DNA of 64,000 nucleotides from Litorisediminicola beolgyonensis (GCF_042679605.1 NZ_JBHTMU010000001.1:124001-188000); one strand, 5' to 3'. Numbered from the stretch's first letter, positions 1 through 8,628 are shown. Numbers and translations: made by a program. Notes: generated from the sequence alone by a model not told the origin.

Positions 1-668
1 CCGCCGCCAAGCTCGGCGAGCGCGGCGATCATGTCCTCGGCGACCTCGCCGGAATAGAACGCGTCGCGACCGTCGCGCGCGATCCGGCGCAGCACCTCGG
101 CCTGTCCGGGAAGGCGGAAGATGTCGCCGAGCTTCGGGGCGGCCCCGTTTGACAGGTAATGGTGTCTGCCGTCGCCTTGAAGGATCTCGGTCAGGTCGGA
201 CCAGTCCGCGGCCACGCGCGGCGCAACCGGCACGCCCTCGTCCATGTAGCGGATCGCGGGTGCCAGGCTGTCCGCGAGGCCGAGCTTTCCCCAGCGATCC
301 GACAGCGTGCAGAACGCGTCGATGGCGCCGGGAATGGTGACCGCGTCGGCGCTGTAGAGCGGAACGGTGTCGTGACCGGACGCCCGCAGCCGCTCGGCGG
401 AGGCAGAGGCGGGCGCCCTTCCGGACCCGTTCAGCGCGACAATGTCTTCGCCCGGCCGCGAGATGAGGGCGAAGCAATCCCCGCCGATCCCGGTCATCTG
501 CGGCTCGCAAAGCCCGAGGAGAACCGCCCCCGCGATGGCGGCATCGACGGCGTTGCCGCCCGCTTTGAGAATGTCGATGGCCACGCTTGCCGCCAGCGGA
601 TGCGACGTCGCGCACATGCCGTTCGTGGCGAAGACAGCCGATCGGCCGGGTTTCTGGAAATCGCGCAT
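1..668 (-). CDS. ggt: gamma-glutamyltransferase, N-terminal part (cut by window edge)
   Basis: The start codon lies at 668 and about 222 codons are present before the window ends, so only the N-terminal part of a roughly 500-residue enzyme is visible. Near the N-terminus are ATNGMCATSHPLA, GGNAVDAAIA and MTGIGGDCF, the typical opening of the gamma-glutamyltransferase large subunit. The family cleaves the gamma-glutamyl bond of glutathione and similar compounds. The autoprocessing threonine would lie beyond the edge, so catalytic competence cannot be judged. There is no signal peptide, which suggests a cytoplasmic member of the family. The gene is followed upstream by a gene-free stretch, so it probably has its own promoter. 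Confidence 0.88.
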   Translation of the reverse strand, partial: MRDFQKPGRSAVFATNGMCATSHPLAASVAIDILKAGGNAVDAAIAGAVLLGLCEPQMTGIGGDCFALISRPGEDIVALNGSGRAPASASAERLRASGHDTVPLYSADAVTIPGAIDAFCTLSDRWGKLGLADSLAPAIRYMDEGVPVAPRVAADWSDLTEILQGDGRHHYLSNGAAPKLGDIFRLPGQAEVLRRIARDGRDAFYSGEVAEDMIAALAELGG

Positions 669-1123
669 GAGGTTCCCCGAGAGACTTGGTCGCAGCGACG
701 ATAGGCGCTGGTGTGCCGAGGTCAAATTCCGGGGGAGGGGAACCTCGGCACCGCGTACTGGGTGGGGGCTGTTTAGACGCGGTGCCGAGGGAAGCTTTAT
801 GCAGCTACAAGAACGTGTATGACGGGTCTTTCCGGCGGCATTTGGCCGCGATCTGGGCTTTATTACGACGATGGGCTTTTTCAGGCCGCTCCGCTTTAAG
901 CTCGCATTAAGAGTGACGATTGGTCCCCGGTAGCTCGGTCTGGCGTGGCTCAATGCGTCACTGGGGAAGCGCTTTCGCTGCTGAGATGCGGACTCATGCG
1001 TCGCGTGTCGGAACTCGAGTCCTGAGAGACCGGATTCGGGGATGCCCGCGCCGACCTCTCTTCCTGAGCGGTCGCTTGCAGCGCATGAACAATGCGAGAC
1101 CGCTTGCTGCGCCGCTGACCAGA
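669..1123. other. gene-free stretch with inverted repeats
   Basis: I found no convincing coding sequence in these 455 bases. They contain a perfect 14-bp inverted repeat, CCTCGGCACCGCGT at 743-756 and its complement at 777-790. An overlapping 8-bp inverted repeat, GCCGAGGT at 715-722, pairs with 742-749. The segment probably carries the ggt promoter. The rest shows nothing recognisable. Confidence 0.5.
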
Positions 1124-1633
1124 TCAGTCCGACATATGGTCCGTAAGCCGGGCAGGATCGAACAGGATGTCGAGCTGGTTTTCGCCGCGGCGACGCGTGT
1201 ACGCCACCTCGTCCGCGAGTTCTCGGATCAGGAACCAGCCGAAGCCGCCCTCGGGCAGGTCCTGCGTCTCTTGCGTGAGGTCGGGCCGGGTGGTGACGGG
1301 AATCGCGCCCTCGGGCATCGGCGCGCCGTCGTCGCGTATCCGGCAGTGCAGCCGCGCGTCGGTGAAATAGAGCGACAGGTCAATGCGACCGGCGCTGCGT
1401 CCGGCGAGCGCATGCTCGACCACGTTGTTCAGCGCTTCCGCCAGCACCAGGGCGACAAGGCCCAATGTCTGCGCGGGCCAATCGGTCTGGCCGAGCCGCT
1501 CTTCGGCAGCGAGGACCGCGTTCCTGACCTCGGTGACATCCGGTGGGAGCCTCAGGCAGAGGAACGGGCGCGTTCTGCCGCGCGATGTGGTGCGCGAAGG
1601 GCAGGAGGACATCTGGATCGCTTCAAGCGGCAT
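1124..1633 (-). CDS. RsbW-like anti-sigma factor / serine kinase (HATPase)
   Basis: This 169-residue protein has the compact GHKL ATPase fold of anti-sigma serine kinases. The N-box reads AEALNNVVEHA, the G1 region is IRDDGAPMP and the G2 region is EGGFGWFLI. In partner-switching systems such a kinase binds a sigma factor or other target and phosphorylates a STAS antagonist. Its start overlaps the end of the STAS gene by 11 bases, so the two are translationally coupled. An alternative start (MSSCPS) lies six codons further in. No PP2C phosphatase or sigma factor is nearby, so the target is unknown. Confidence 0.82.
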   Translation of the reverse strand: MPLEAIQMSSCPSRTTSRGRTRPFLCLRLPPDVTEVRNAVLAAEERLGQTDWPAQTLGLVALVLAEALNNVVEHALAGRSAGRIDLSLYFTDARLHCRIRDDGAPMPEGAIPVTTRPDLTQETQDLPEGGFGWFLIRELADEVAYTRRRGENQLDILFDPARLTDHMSD

Positions 1634-1961
1634 TGGCAGTCAAAGCCGTTTCGAGGTCGGGATGTATCGCGAAGAGCGTGTTCATCCGGGTCAGCTGGAA
1701 GACCTTCGCGACCGTCGGTGTCAGCGCCACGAGATCGAGACGTTGTCCCGGATCGAGCTGTTTCATACAGGCGACGACCGCGCCGAGCCCGCTGGAATCG
1801 ATGAAATCGACCCCCCCGAGATCCAGGAGGACCCGCTCCGGTCCCTGTTGGGTCGCGGCGCGCATCCCGTCCTTGAACGCCAGTGCCGACGCCGAATCGA
1901 TCCGGGCGTTCCGGACCGTGATCAGCAGCGTTTGCCCGTGTGTGGTGGTGTCGAGGTCCAT
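1623..1961 (-). CDS. STAS-domain anti-sigma factor antagonist
   Basis: This is a 112-residue single-domain STAS protein. The motif FIDSSGLGAVV at about residues 53-63 holds the conserved serine that the partner kinase phosphorylates in SpoIIAA/RsbV-type proteins. A good ribosome site (AAGGGGG) precedes the ATG. It is the first gene of a two-gene unit with the HATPase protein just downstream, and the two together form a minimal partner-switch module. Which process it controls cannot be read from the sequence. Confidence 0.85.
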   Translation of the reverse strand: MDLDTTTHGQTLLITVRNARIDSASALAFKDGMRAATQQGPERVLLDLGGVDFIDSSGLGAVVACMKQLDPGQRLDLVALTPTVAKVFQLTRMNTLFAIHPDLETALTANAA

Positions 1962-2032
1962 TCCGGTTCCCCCTTGCGCAGTTCAAGGCGGGATCAGGAT
2001 AGATCCAATTCCTTACCAGAAGGTGACCAGGC

Positions 2033-2884
2033 TCAGTTGGTCGGTGGCGCGCGGTCGATCTGCCCCATCGAGACGAGAAGCTGCGTCACTTGCCCGTCCA
2101 GCCAGACCCGGGCCGCGTCGATCGCCGCGACATAGGCGGCCAGCGGGTCGGCGAGCGCCGGAACCGCGGCGGTGAGGCTGGGCGCCGCCGCGTAGAGCCC
2201 GCTCAGAGCCGCGGCCAGAACAAGGACCGTCAGGAACCCGCGGCCGAACCCGCCGCTCTTGCGGCGCTGCACCACCGGCGCGCGGCCCTCTTCGGTCTCG
2301 ACCGGGCGCTCGTTCGCCGATCGGAGGGTCTGGTTGATCTGGTCGACATCCGGCAGGAGATCGCGCCGCGAGGCATTGTCCTCGGCGGCGGGCGCGGGAG
2401 GCTCGGACCTCGGCTCGGGGACGTCTTCACCCTTGATGCGCGCCATCCGCTCCCGGGCCTGGCGGCTTCGCCGCTCGGCCTCGTCGAAATCGGGCGGCAT
2501 GAGGCCAAGCTCGGGCTGGCTTTCGAGAGCCTCGGCCTCGGAGCGGCGCGCGCGGCTCTCGCGTTCGGCCTCTTCGCGCAGAACCTCGGCCAATTCGGGG
2601 TCGAGACTGCGGCGGCGCTGGGCGGGCAGGTCGGTCTGAACCTCGGCGGGCTCATCCTCGAACTCGTCATCGGCGAAGAGGTCGATCTCGTCGTCCTCCC
2701 CGGCCTCATCCTTGGGCTCGGGCGCCGCGACGGTGTCCTCGGTCACGAGCGGCGCGTCGTCGTCTGGATGGGGCTGGAACCACGTATGGCCGCAGTTCGA
2801 GCATTGCACGTCGCGGCCGCCCTCGGGAATCACCTCGACGGGCACCTCGTACTGCGCGGTGCAATTCGGGCAGATCAGCCGCAT
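2033..2884 (-). CDS. MJ0042-type zinc-ribbon membrane protein
   Basis: The 283-residue product begins MRLICPNC and has a second CSNC pair at residues 28-31, together a four-cysteine zinc ribbon of the MJ0042 type. A long acidic, Arg-rich low-complexity region follows, then one hydrophobic segment (FLTVLVLAAALSGLYA) and a short tail predicted to lie outside the cytoplasm. An upstream in-frame ATG at 3073 exists. I chose 2884 because GGGAAGAG stands just before it and the zinc ribbon then starts at residue 1. It is transcribed divergently from ftsE. This placement is, as I recall, common in alphaproteobacteria, but the function is unknown. Confidence 0.8.
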   Translation of the reverse strand: MRLICPNCTAQYEVPVEVIPEGGRDVQCSNCGHTWFQPHPDDDAPLVTEDTVAAPEPKDEAGEDDEIDLFADDEFEDEPAEVQTDLPAQRRRSLDPELAEVLREEAERESRARRSEAEALESQPELGLMPPDFDEAERRSRQARERMARIKGEDVPEPRSEPPAPAAEDNASRRDLLPDVDQINQTLRSANERPVETEEGRAPVVQRRKSGGFGRGFLTVLVLAAALSGLYAAAPSLTAAVPALADPLAAYVAAIDAARVWLDGQVTQLLVSMGQIDRAPPTN

Positions 2885-3128
2885 CTCTTCCCCACAGATC
2901 GCGCCCGCCTTCGGGGCCCCAGTTCTGGGCCCGCTGACCGGGCCTTCACGTCGGTCCGGCGCCGCCTGTTGCATCCCGGCGCCGGTTCCGGATCGAGCAT
3001 AGGGCGCAGATTCATTGTGGAAAAGTCCAATTCCGCGAGAGCCTGCATTGAAACGAACGCGCGGCTCGGGCACAACAGCGCCGATCGTGAACAGGGGCGT
3101 GCTGGGTCCCTCCGGGCAGGTGTGGGCC

Positions 3129-3806
3129 GTGATCGAGTTCGAAAAGGTAGCCTATAGTTATGGCGGCGGAGACCTGTTCTCCGAGATCGACCTGACGCTT
3201 CCGCGCGGCTCGTTCCACTTCCTGACGGGTCCCTCCGGGGCCGGAAAGACCACGCTTCTGAAGCTCTGCTACGGCGCGTTGCGCCCGACGGGCGGGCTGG
3301 TGAGACTCTTCGGGCAGAACCTCGACGAGATCGACCGCGACGGGATCGCGTCGATGCGCCGGCAGATCGGCGTCGTCCACCAGGATTGCCAGTTCCTCGA
3401 CCATCTCGATGTCGCCGAGAACGTCGCGCTGCCGCTGTCGGTGTCGGGGCAGGACACGTCCGATGCGCTCGAGAACCTCTCCGAGCTTCTGACCTGGGTC
3501 GGGCTGACGGAACGCGCAAGCGCCCTGCCGCCCGAATTGTCGGGAGGGGAGCGTCAGCGCGCGGCGCTGGCGCGGGCGGTGATCCTGTCGCCCGACGTGA
3601 TCCTGGCGGACGAGCCCACCGGCAATGTCGACTGGGAGATGTCGCAACGGCTGTTGCGGCTCCTGGTAGAATTGAACCGCATGGGAAAGACGGTGATGAT
3701 CGCGACGCATGACCTGGCGCTGATCCGGGCCGCCAAGAGCCAGGTTCAGGCGCGGGTCCTGCGGATCTCGAACCGCAGCGTGCAATTGGCCGGGGCCGAT
3801 CTGTGA
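3129..3806 (+). CDS. ftsE: cell division ATP-binding protein FtsE
   Basis: ABC ATPase of the FtsEX complex, which links the divisome to peptidoglycan hydrolase activation at the inner face of the cytoplasmic membrane. The Walker A motif is GPSGAGKTT at about residue 34, the signature is LSGGERQRAAL, and Walker B is VILADEPTGNVD. The reading frame is open upstream to 3015. The family normally begins directly with the IEFEKVAYSY strand, so I chose the GTG at 3129, giving 225 residues, the usual FtsE length. The stop overlaps the ftsX start (GTGA), so FtsE and FtsX are translationally coupled. Confidence 0.93.
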   Translation: MIEFEKVAYSYGGGDLFSEIDLTLPRGSFHFLTGPSGAGKTTLLKLCYGALRPTGGLVRLFGQNLDEIDRDGIASMRRQIGVVHQDCQFLDHLDVAENVALPLSVSGQDTSDALENLSELLTWVGLTERASALPPELSGGERQRAALARAVILSPDVILADEPTGNVDWEMSQRLLRLLVELNRMGKTVMIATHDLALIRAAKSQVQARVLRISNRSVQLAGADL

Positions 3807-4705
3807 GGGCCGTGCTCCAGCGCCTCTCGGTCCTGACAAGCGATCCCGGCGCGGATCGCGTGGTCCCGCCGACCGGCTTTACCGTCTGGCTGACACTTTT
3901 CGCCAACGCCGCCATGGCGTTTCTCGCGGTGTTCTCGCTCGCGCTCTCGCTGGCGGCGGGGCGGCTCGCGGATCGCTGGAGCGCAGAGCTGGCGCGCAGC
4001 GCGACGCTCCGGATCTCGGCCCCCGCCGAGGAGATGGACCGCCAGGTCGCCGCGGCGCTCGACATCCTGTCGGTGACGCCGGGCGTCGCGAGCGCCCGCG
4101 CGCTTGATCTCGACGAGCAGAAGACGCTGCTCGAGCCGTGGTTCGGCCCGGATTTGCCGCTGGATCGCCTGCCGGTCCCGAGACTGATCGAGGTGGTCGA
4201 GGATGGCGACGGCTACGACGGCGCGGGCCTGCGCCTGCGGCTTCAGGCCGAGGTGCCGGGTGCGGTGCTCGACGACCACTCCCGCTGGCGGCGGCCTCTC
4301 GTGGCGGCGGCGGATGGTCTGAGGGCCATCGGCTGGACAGCGCTTGCGCTGATCGCCGCGGTGACCGCCGCGATGGTGACCCTGGCGGCGCGCGCGGCGC
4401 TTGCGGCCAATGCGCAGGTCATCGCGGTGCTGCGGCTTGTCGGCGCCACCGACGCCTATATCGCGGGCGCGTTCACCCGGCGGTTCACCCGCCGGGCGCT
4501 CGGAGGCGCGGCGCTCGGCACCCTCACCGGGGTTGTGGCGGTCTGGCTCATGCCCGATACCGGGGATGCGGGCGGCGTGCTGACCGGGATCGGGTTCCGG
4601 GGCTGGGACGTTCTCTGGCCGCTGGCGGTGCCGCTTCTCGCGGCGGCGGTGGCTTATCTGGCCACGCGTCTCGCCGCGAAACGGGTTCTGGAGGAACTTG
4701 CCTGA
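3803..4705 (+). CDS. ftsX: cell division protein FtsX (permease-like)
   Basis: The 300-residue membrane partner of FtsE starts with GTG inside the ftsE stop. One hydrophobic segment lies near residues 28-52. An extracytoplasmic domain of about 110 residues follows, then three more hydrophobic segments at about 175-200, 230-255 and 265-290, matching the four-TM FtsX layout. FtsX has no ATPase motif and relays FtsE action to periplasmic partners. Overlap with plsC by one base (TGATG) places three genes in one transcript. Confidence 0.9.
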   Translation: MRAVLQRLSVLTSDPGADRVVPPTGFTVWLTLFANAAMAFLAVFSLALSLAAGRLADRWSAELARSATLRISAPAEEMDRQVAAALDILSVTPGVASARALDLDEQKTLLEPWFGPDLPLDRLPVPRLIEVVEDGDGYDGAGLRLRLQAEVPGAVLDDHSRWRRPLVAAADGLRAIGWTALALIAAVTAAMVTLAARAALAANAQVIAVLRLVGATDAYIAGAFTRRFTRRALGGAALGTLTGVVAVWLMPDTGDAGGVLTGIGFRGWDVLWPLAVPLLAAAVAYLATRLAAKRVLEELA

Positions 4706-5439
4706 TGCGCTACGCGATCCAGTGGCTGCGGTCGCTGCTCTATCTCATCATCATCTACGCGATGATCCCGATCACCGGCGTGGTCTTCTTCCCCTGGGCG
4801 CTCGCCTCGCCGAAAGGCGCGCATGCAGCCTGCCGCTTCTACGCGCGTTTCAGCTGCTGGCTTCTGGGATGGATTGTGGGCATCAAGACCGAGAGCCGCG
4901 GCACCCCGCCGACCGACGAGGTGCTGATCGCCGCCAAGCACCAGAGCTTCCTCGACATCGTCATGATCTTCCGCGAGATCCCCGCGGGCAAGTTCATCAT
5001 GAAGCGCGAGCTCATGTGGATCCCGATCTTCGGTCAGTACACGATGCGGATCGGCTGCGTGCCCGTGGATCGCGGCAAGCGCGGCAAGGCGATCCAGAAG
5101 ATGATCCAGGATGTCGAGCGCGGGCGCATCGAGCCCGGGCAGCTGGTCATCTACCCGCAAGGCACCCGCGTCGCTCCGGGCAAGGAGATGCCCTACAAGG
5201 TCGGCACCGCCGTGCTCTATGCGCAGCTCGGACAGGACTGCGTTCCGGTGGCGACCAATGCCGGTGTCTTCTGGCCGCGCCGCGGTCTCTACCTGACCCC
5301 GGGTACCGCGGTGGTCGAGTTTCTCCCCCGCATCCCGGCCGGGCTTGGGCGCGAGACGTTCCTCGCGCGGCTCGAAAGCGAGATAGAGACGGCATCGGAC
5401 AGGCTTGTTGAGGAAGCGGGCTTCCAGAAGGAGCCCTGA
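4705..5439 (+). CDS. plsC: 1-acyl-sn-glycerol-3-phosphate acyltransferase
   Basis: This 244-residue membrane-bound acyltransferase converts lysophosphatidic acid to phosphatidic acid in phospholipid synthesis. The HX4D catalytic motif appears as KHQSFLD and motif III as YPQGTR, a Gln variant of the usual PEGTR. The N-terminus carries one hydrophobic anchor (residues 8-30). The open frame continues far upstream, but the ATG at 4705 is chosen because it overlaps the ftsX stop and gives the normal length. It is cotranscribed with ftsEX. Confidence 0.9.
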   Translation: MRYAIQWLRSLLYLIIIYAMIPITGVVFFPWALASPKGAHAACRFYARFSCWLLGWIVGIKTESRGTPPTDEVLIAAKHQSFLDIVMIFREIPAGKFIMKRELMWIPIFGQYTMRIGCVPVDRGKRGKAIQKMIQDVERGRIEPGQLVIYPQGTRVAPGKEMPYKVGTAVLYAQLGQDCVPVATNAGVFWPRRGLYLTPGTAVVEFLPRIPAGLGRETFLARLESEIETASDRLVEEAGFQKEP

Positions 5440-5692
5440 GGGGCCCGCGCCTGGGCGCAGATGCGTCAGGCGGGGAACTGTGGCGGGAACCACGCCAACC
5501 GTGGGGTTATCTCATTCCCGAGGACCTGTTTATACAGGTGGGCGTCAGGTAACCGGACCAGGGCCCGGACAGAGCCAACTCCCTCGGAATTGCTTAAGGC
5601 CACCGGAATGCAACCATGTCACGAGAAGGGCAGAACCCGCCTCAGCCGGAGCTAAGACGTGCCACGCGGTTCGGCAAGGGGCGGGGCGCGGA

Positions 5693-6430
5693 TTATTCCG
5701 GGGCGGCGACGAAGCCGTAGCGTTCCAACTCATCCGGCAGCAGCATGTAGAGCTCCGACGGCGGTGTCGCGAGCGCGTGGCGCATGACCTCGGGGTCGAT
5801 CCCCATCTCGATCAGGTAGCCCATTACCTCGGACTGACCGCGCTGGATCTCCTCGACCGCCATGAAGGCGGGGAGGATCGTCGATTGGCCGAAATAATGC
5901 TGATGGACCCCCAGTTGCCCCTCCGCGCTCCGATCGAGGCCTCCCGCGAAGAGGTAGGGGCAGGAGGAGAAGCAGATCGCTCCTGCGCCGACCTCTGTCG
6001 CGATCCCTTCCGAGCGCAGGTAGCGGCCGAGCGCCAGCGCGTCGGCCACCGACCCGCCGGGGCTGTCGAGGCGCAGCCGTTCGGGGAGGCGCTCCATGCG
6101 CGCGAGTTCCTCGGAGAGCCGCTCGCCGTCGCCCACGGTGATCTCGCCCGCCAGCCGCCATATCTCGTCGGTCTCGCGGGTGAGCGTCAGCCGCGAGGGC
6201 AGGGGCGGTCCGTCCCGCGCGGGTCCGGTCGAGGGGCGCGGCGCGTCGGGATCGAAGCGCCGACGCTGGTCGCCGGGCAGGATCGGTTGGGTCAGCGCCG
6301 GGGCGGAGGGGCCGAGCCGCGGCACCGACAGCCCCGCGCTGCCCAGATCGCCCACGACCAGGGCCGCTCCGATCGCGACCTGCAGCACGAGCGCCGCGGT
6401 CAGGGCCGTCGAGACGCCGGGCGCTCTCAT
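5693..6430 (-). CDS. ClpP/SppA-like periplasmic protein of unknown substrate
   Basis: The 245-residue protein starts with a signal-anchor-like hydrophobic stretch (residues 9-30) and a proline-rich linker. A crotonase/ClpP-like domain follows. Its hallmarks are RLDSPGGSVADALALG and AGAICFSSCPYLFAGG, which resemble the oxyanion-hole and catalytic-serine segments of ClpP, SppA and COG3904-type proteins, followed by GVHQH. No biochemical role is established for this subgroup that I can name. Its ATG overlaps the stop of the upstream coiled-coil membrane protein gene by four bases, so the two products probably act together. Confidence 0.7.
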   Translation of the reverse strand: MRAPGVSTALTAALVLQVAIGAALVVGDLGSAGLSVPRLGPSAPALTQPILPGDQRRRFDPDAPRPSTGPARDGPPLPSRLTLTRETDEIWRLAGEITVGDGERLSEELARMERLPERLRLDSPGGSVADALALGRYLRSEGIATEVGAGAICFSSCPYLFAGGLDRSAEGQLGVHQHYFGQSTILPAFMAVEEIQRGQSEVMGYLIEMGIDPEVMRHALATPPSELYMLLPDELERYGFVAAPE

Positions 6431-7731
6431 GCGCCCGAGCCGCTTTGCGGGGTGAAGGGTTTGACCTTGCCGGCCGGGTGCGGACCGATTTTAGGCTCTC
6501 CCTGGGGTTCGGCCTGCGGCATGGTCTCTTCGACCTCGCGGAGCGCGGTCACCGCGGCCCGCAACTCCGCCAGCGTCAGGCTGTCCTCGACCCGCCGCCC
6601 TTCGCGCCCCTGCCGGATCGCGGCCTGCGTGACCATCAGGATCAGGACGAGCACGGCGGGCAGGAGGTCGATGGCAATCGCGCCCGCCCAGCTCGGCACG
6701 AAGTTCCGCGCATAGAGGATCACCGCATCGGCCGAGGAAATCGGCGTGTAGGTCACCTCGGTCCCCGGCGCTTCCGCCAGCACCTCTTCGGCGGCGCGTT
6801 CCAGCGTCGCGGCGCGGGCGGCGAGCACGTCCAGAACCGAGGTGATCGTCGCCGCCTGGTCCGAACGTGTCGCCTCGGTCGCACCATCGAGTTCCGGGAG
6901 CACGACCGAGGCGGCCAGATCGGCGGCCGCACGGTCCACGAGCGGCGCGACGGAAAGCTGGCGGAGCTGCGTGATCCGGCCCTGCAGCTCGACCGCGGCC
7001 TCGGAGAAGGCGACCGACCGAGCCTCGACCGGACCGCGTTCGACGGTCAGGGCCCGCATGCGGGACAGGATGGCATTGCCCTCGGCAAAGGCCTCGGCCA
7101 CCGGCACGTCCTGGCTGGCGATCAGGCGTTCAAGCGCCGCGAGCTCCTCGGATTTCTGTCTCAGCACGCGGAAGACGGCGCCCCGCCCGGCGAGACCCGA
7201 CAAGGACCCGGCGGCTTCCTGTTCCGAGAGGTCCTCGAAGCTCTGCCGCGTGCGCGCCACGTCGCGCCCGAGCGCCTGCGCCGAGAGCGTCACCTCATGC
7301 GCGCGTTCGAGGCTCTGCTGGTAGTCCTGCACGGTGCGCGCGAGATGCTGCTCGACCGCGGCGGAGCCCGCGAGCGCGGCGGCGTTCAGCCAGGACGACA
7401 TCGCGACGATGGCCAGCGACCCGAGCCCCATCGCACCGAGAAGACCCATCCGCGCCTGCCGCGTGCGGACCGCGGGCATGAGGCGCATCAGGTAGGACCA
7501 GAAGACGAAGATGCCGACGGACACCGCGACCGAATAGGCAATCGCGGCGAAGACCGAGAGCGCGCCGGACTCGTCCAAAAGCGAGGACACGCCGAGATAC
7601 GTGTAGATGCCCGAGGCCACCGACAGGACGCCGAGCGCCGTGCCGGTGATGCTTTCGAGCCAGCCGACATGCGTCTCGAGCTCGCGGGCGCTGCGCAGCC
7701 CGGCCTCGTTCGGGGCAGGTGTTTCGGTCAT
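6427..7731 (-). CDS. membrane protein with central coiled coil, function unknown
   Basis: I do not recognise a named family. The 434-residue product has three hydrophobic segments in its first half (about residues 28-52, 58-85 and 98-120). A long helical, Glu/Arg/Gln-rich region of about 200 residues follows and looks like an extracytoplasmic coiled coil. A fourth hydrophobic segment lies near residue 355 (IAIDLLPAVLVLILMV), followed by a cytoplasmic tail. The topology resembles a sensor or scaffold with a large loop. It is the first gene of a two-gene operon with the ClpP-like protein (ATGA overlap). Regulated proteolysis or envelope stress is a guess from context only. Confidence 0.6.
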   Translation of the reverse strand: MTETPAPNEAGLRSARELETHVGWLESITGTALGVLSVASGIYTYLGVSSLLDESGALSVFAAIAYSVAVSVGIFVFWSYLMRLMPAVRTRQARMGLLGAMGLGSLAIVAMSSWLNAAALAGSAAVEQHLARTVQDYQQSLERAHEVTLSAQALGRDVARTRQSFEDLSEQEAAGSLSGLAGRGAVFRVLRQKSEELAALERLIASQDVPVAEAFAEGNAILSRMRALTVERGPVEARSVAFSEAAVELQGRITQLRQLSVAPLVDRAAADLAASVVLPELDGATEATRSDQAATITSVLDVLAARAATLERAAEEVLAEAPGTEVTYTPISSADAVILYARNFVPSWAGAIAIDLLPAVLVLILMVTQAAIRQGREGRRVEDSLTLAELRAAVTALREVEETMPQAEPQGEPKIGPHPAGKVKPFTPQSGSGA

Positions 7732-7820
7732 GCCGGCTCTCCAATGATGAGTCGCGAAGACATTAGAAGCGGCGGCAGGCGGAATGAAGCGGCGCTGCCG
7801 GAAACGTGATCCTTGCGTTT

Positions 7821-7835
7821 GTTCACGTAATGTTC
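7821..7835. promoter_or_regulatory. LexA (SOS) box upstream of mmcB
   Basis: The sequence GTTCACGTAATGTTC matches the alphaproteobacterial LexA operator GTTC-N7-GTTC exactly. It ends 13 bases before the mmcB start codon, a position where bound LexA would block transcription. In Caulobacter mmcB is an SOS gene, so the assignment fits the gene it precedes. Confidence 0.85.
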
Positions 7836-7848
7836 ATATGTTTGGGGT

Positions 7849-8307
7849 ATGAGTCTCGAAGATCAACTCCTGATGCCGGGCCAGCTTCTGGCGCGGGGCG
7901 TATGCCGTCATCTCGCGCTTGGACACGGATTCTCGGTGATCGAGGAGTTCGTGCCGGAACGCGGGCGGCGCGTTGACGTCATGGCGCTCGGCCCCAAGGG
8001 CGAGATCTGGGTGGTCGAGTGCAAATCTAGCCGCGCGGACTTCATGTCGGACGGCAAGTGGCAGGGCTATCTCGACTGGTGCGACCGGTATTTCTGGGCG
8101 GTCGACCAGGAGTTTCCGACCGATCTTCTGCCCGAAGGCACGGGGCTCATCGTCGGCGACGCCTATGATGCCGAGATCCTGCGCATGGCACCCGAACACA
8201 AGCTCTCGGGCGCGCGGCGCAATGCTCTGGTGCGGCGCTTCGCGGCGCATGCGGCGCGCAGATTGCTGGCCCTGAGGGACCCGGACGCAGGGATGGCACT
8301 GATCTAA
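7849..8307 (+). CDS. mmcB: MmcB family DNA repair protein
   Basis: The 152-residue protein has the MmcB pattern: RRVDVMALGPKG, then EIWVVECKSSRADF, a PD-(D/E)XK-like nuclease core with D...ECK, followed by DRYFWAVDQEFP. MmcB belongs to the alphaproteobacterial SOS regulon and is implicated in damage tolerance. A perfect LexA box lies directly upstream. The gene is monocistronic, and the neighbour on the right is convergent. Confidence 0.88.
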   Translation: MSLEDQLLMPGQLLARGVCRHLALGHGFSVIEEFVPERGRRVDVMALGPKGEIWVVECKSSRADFMSDGKWQGYLDWCDRYFWAVDQEFPTDLLPEGTGLIVGDAYDAEILRMAPEHKLSGARRNALVRRFAAHAARRLLALRDPDAGMALI

Positions 8308-8427
8308 GCGGCGTCTTCCGCCGGTCGCCAAGCCGTGCCAAGCTCACGCTCGAAACGAATGGCCCTTTGAGACGGTCTCCGGGATGAGCGACGCCTCGAC
8401 GCACACACGTGACGAACGCCGCCGGTC

Positions 8428-8628
8428 TCAGCGCTTCTTGCGCGCGCCCATCTTCTGGGCCGCCTGGGCCGCGGCGCGGATCTCCTCGGCGATCTCCTCG
8501 GCTTCCTCGGGTGAGAAATCCATCGGCACCTCGAGCCCGTCTGCGGCCACGAAAAGACGCACCATGCCCTGGTCGGTCGGGCCGATTTGCAAGTTCGCCT
8601 CGATATCGCGTTCGTCGTTGATACCCAT
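8428..8628 (-). CDS. DUF6324 family small protein
   Basis: A 66-residue acidic protein starts at the ATG at 8628, preceded by GAGGGAAGA. It reads MGINDERDIEANLQIGP and ends in a helix rich in Glu and Ala with a KMGARKKR tail. From memory it matches the DUF6324 family of Rhodobacterales, which has no known function. The frame stays open upstream to 9186, but that part is antisense to the acetyltransferase gene and is not believed. The divergent start of the acetyltransferase gene is 40 bases away. Confidence 0.72.
   Translation of the reverse strand: MGINDERDIEANLQIGPTDQGMVRLFVAADGLEVPMDFSPEEAEEIAEEIRAAAQAAQKMGARKKR

Noticed and set aside
5440..5692. A possible 64-codon ORF between plsC and the ClpP-like gene
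   Set aside because: No ribosome site, no conserved-looking pattern and composition unlike neighbouring genes; treated as non-coding.
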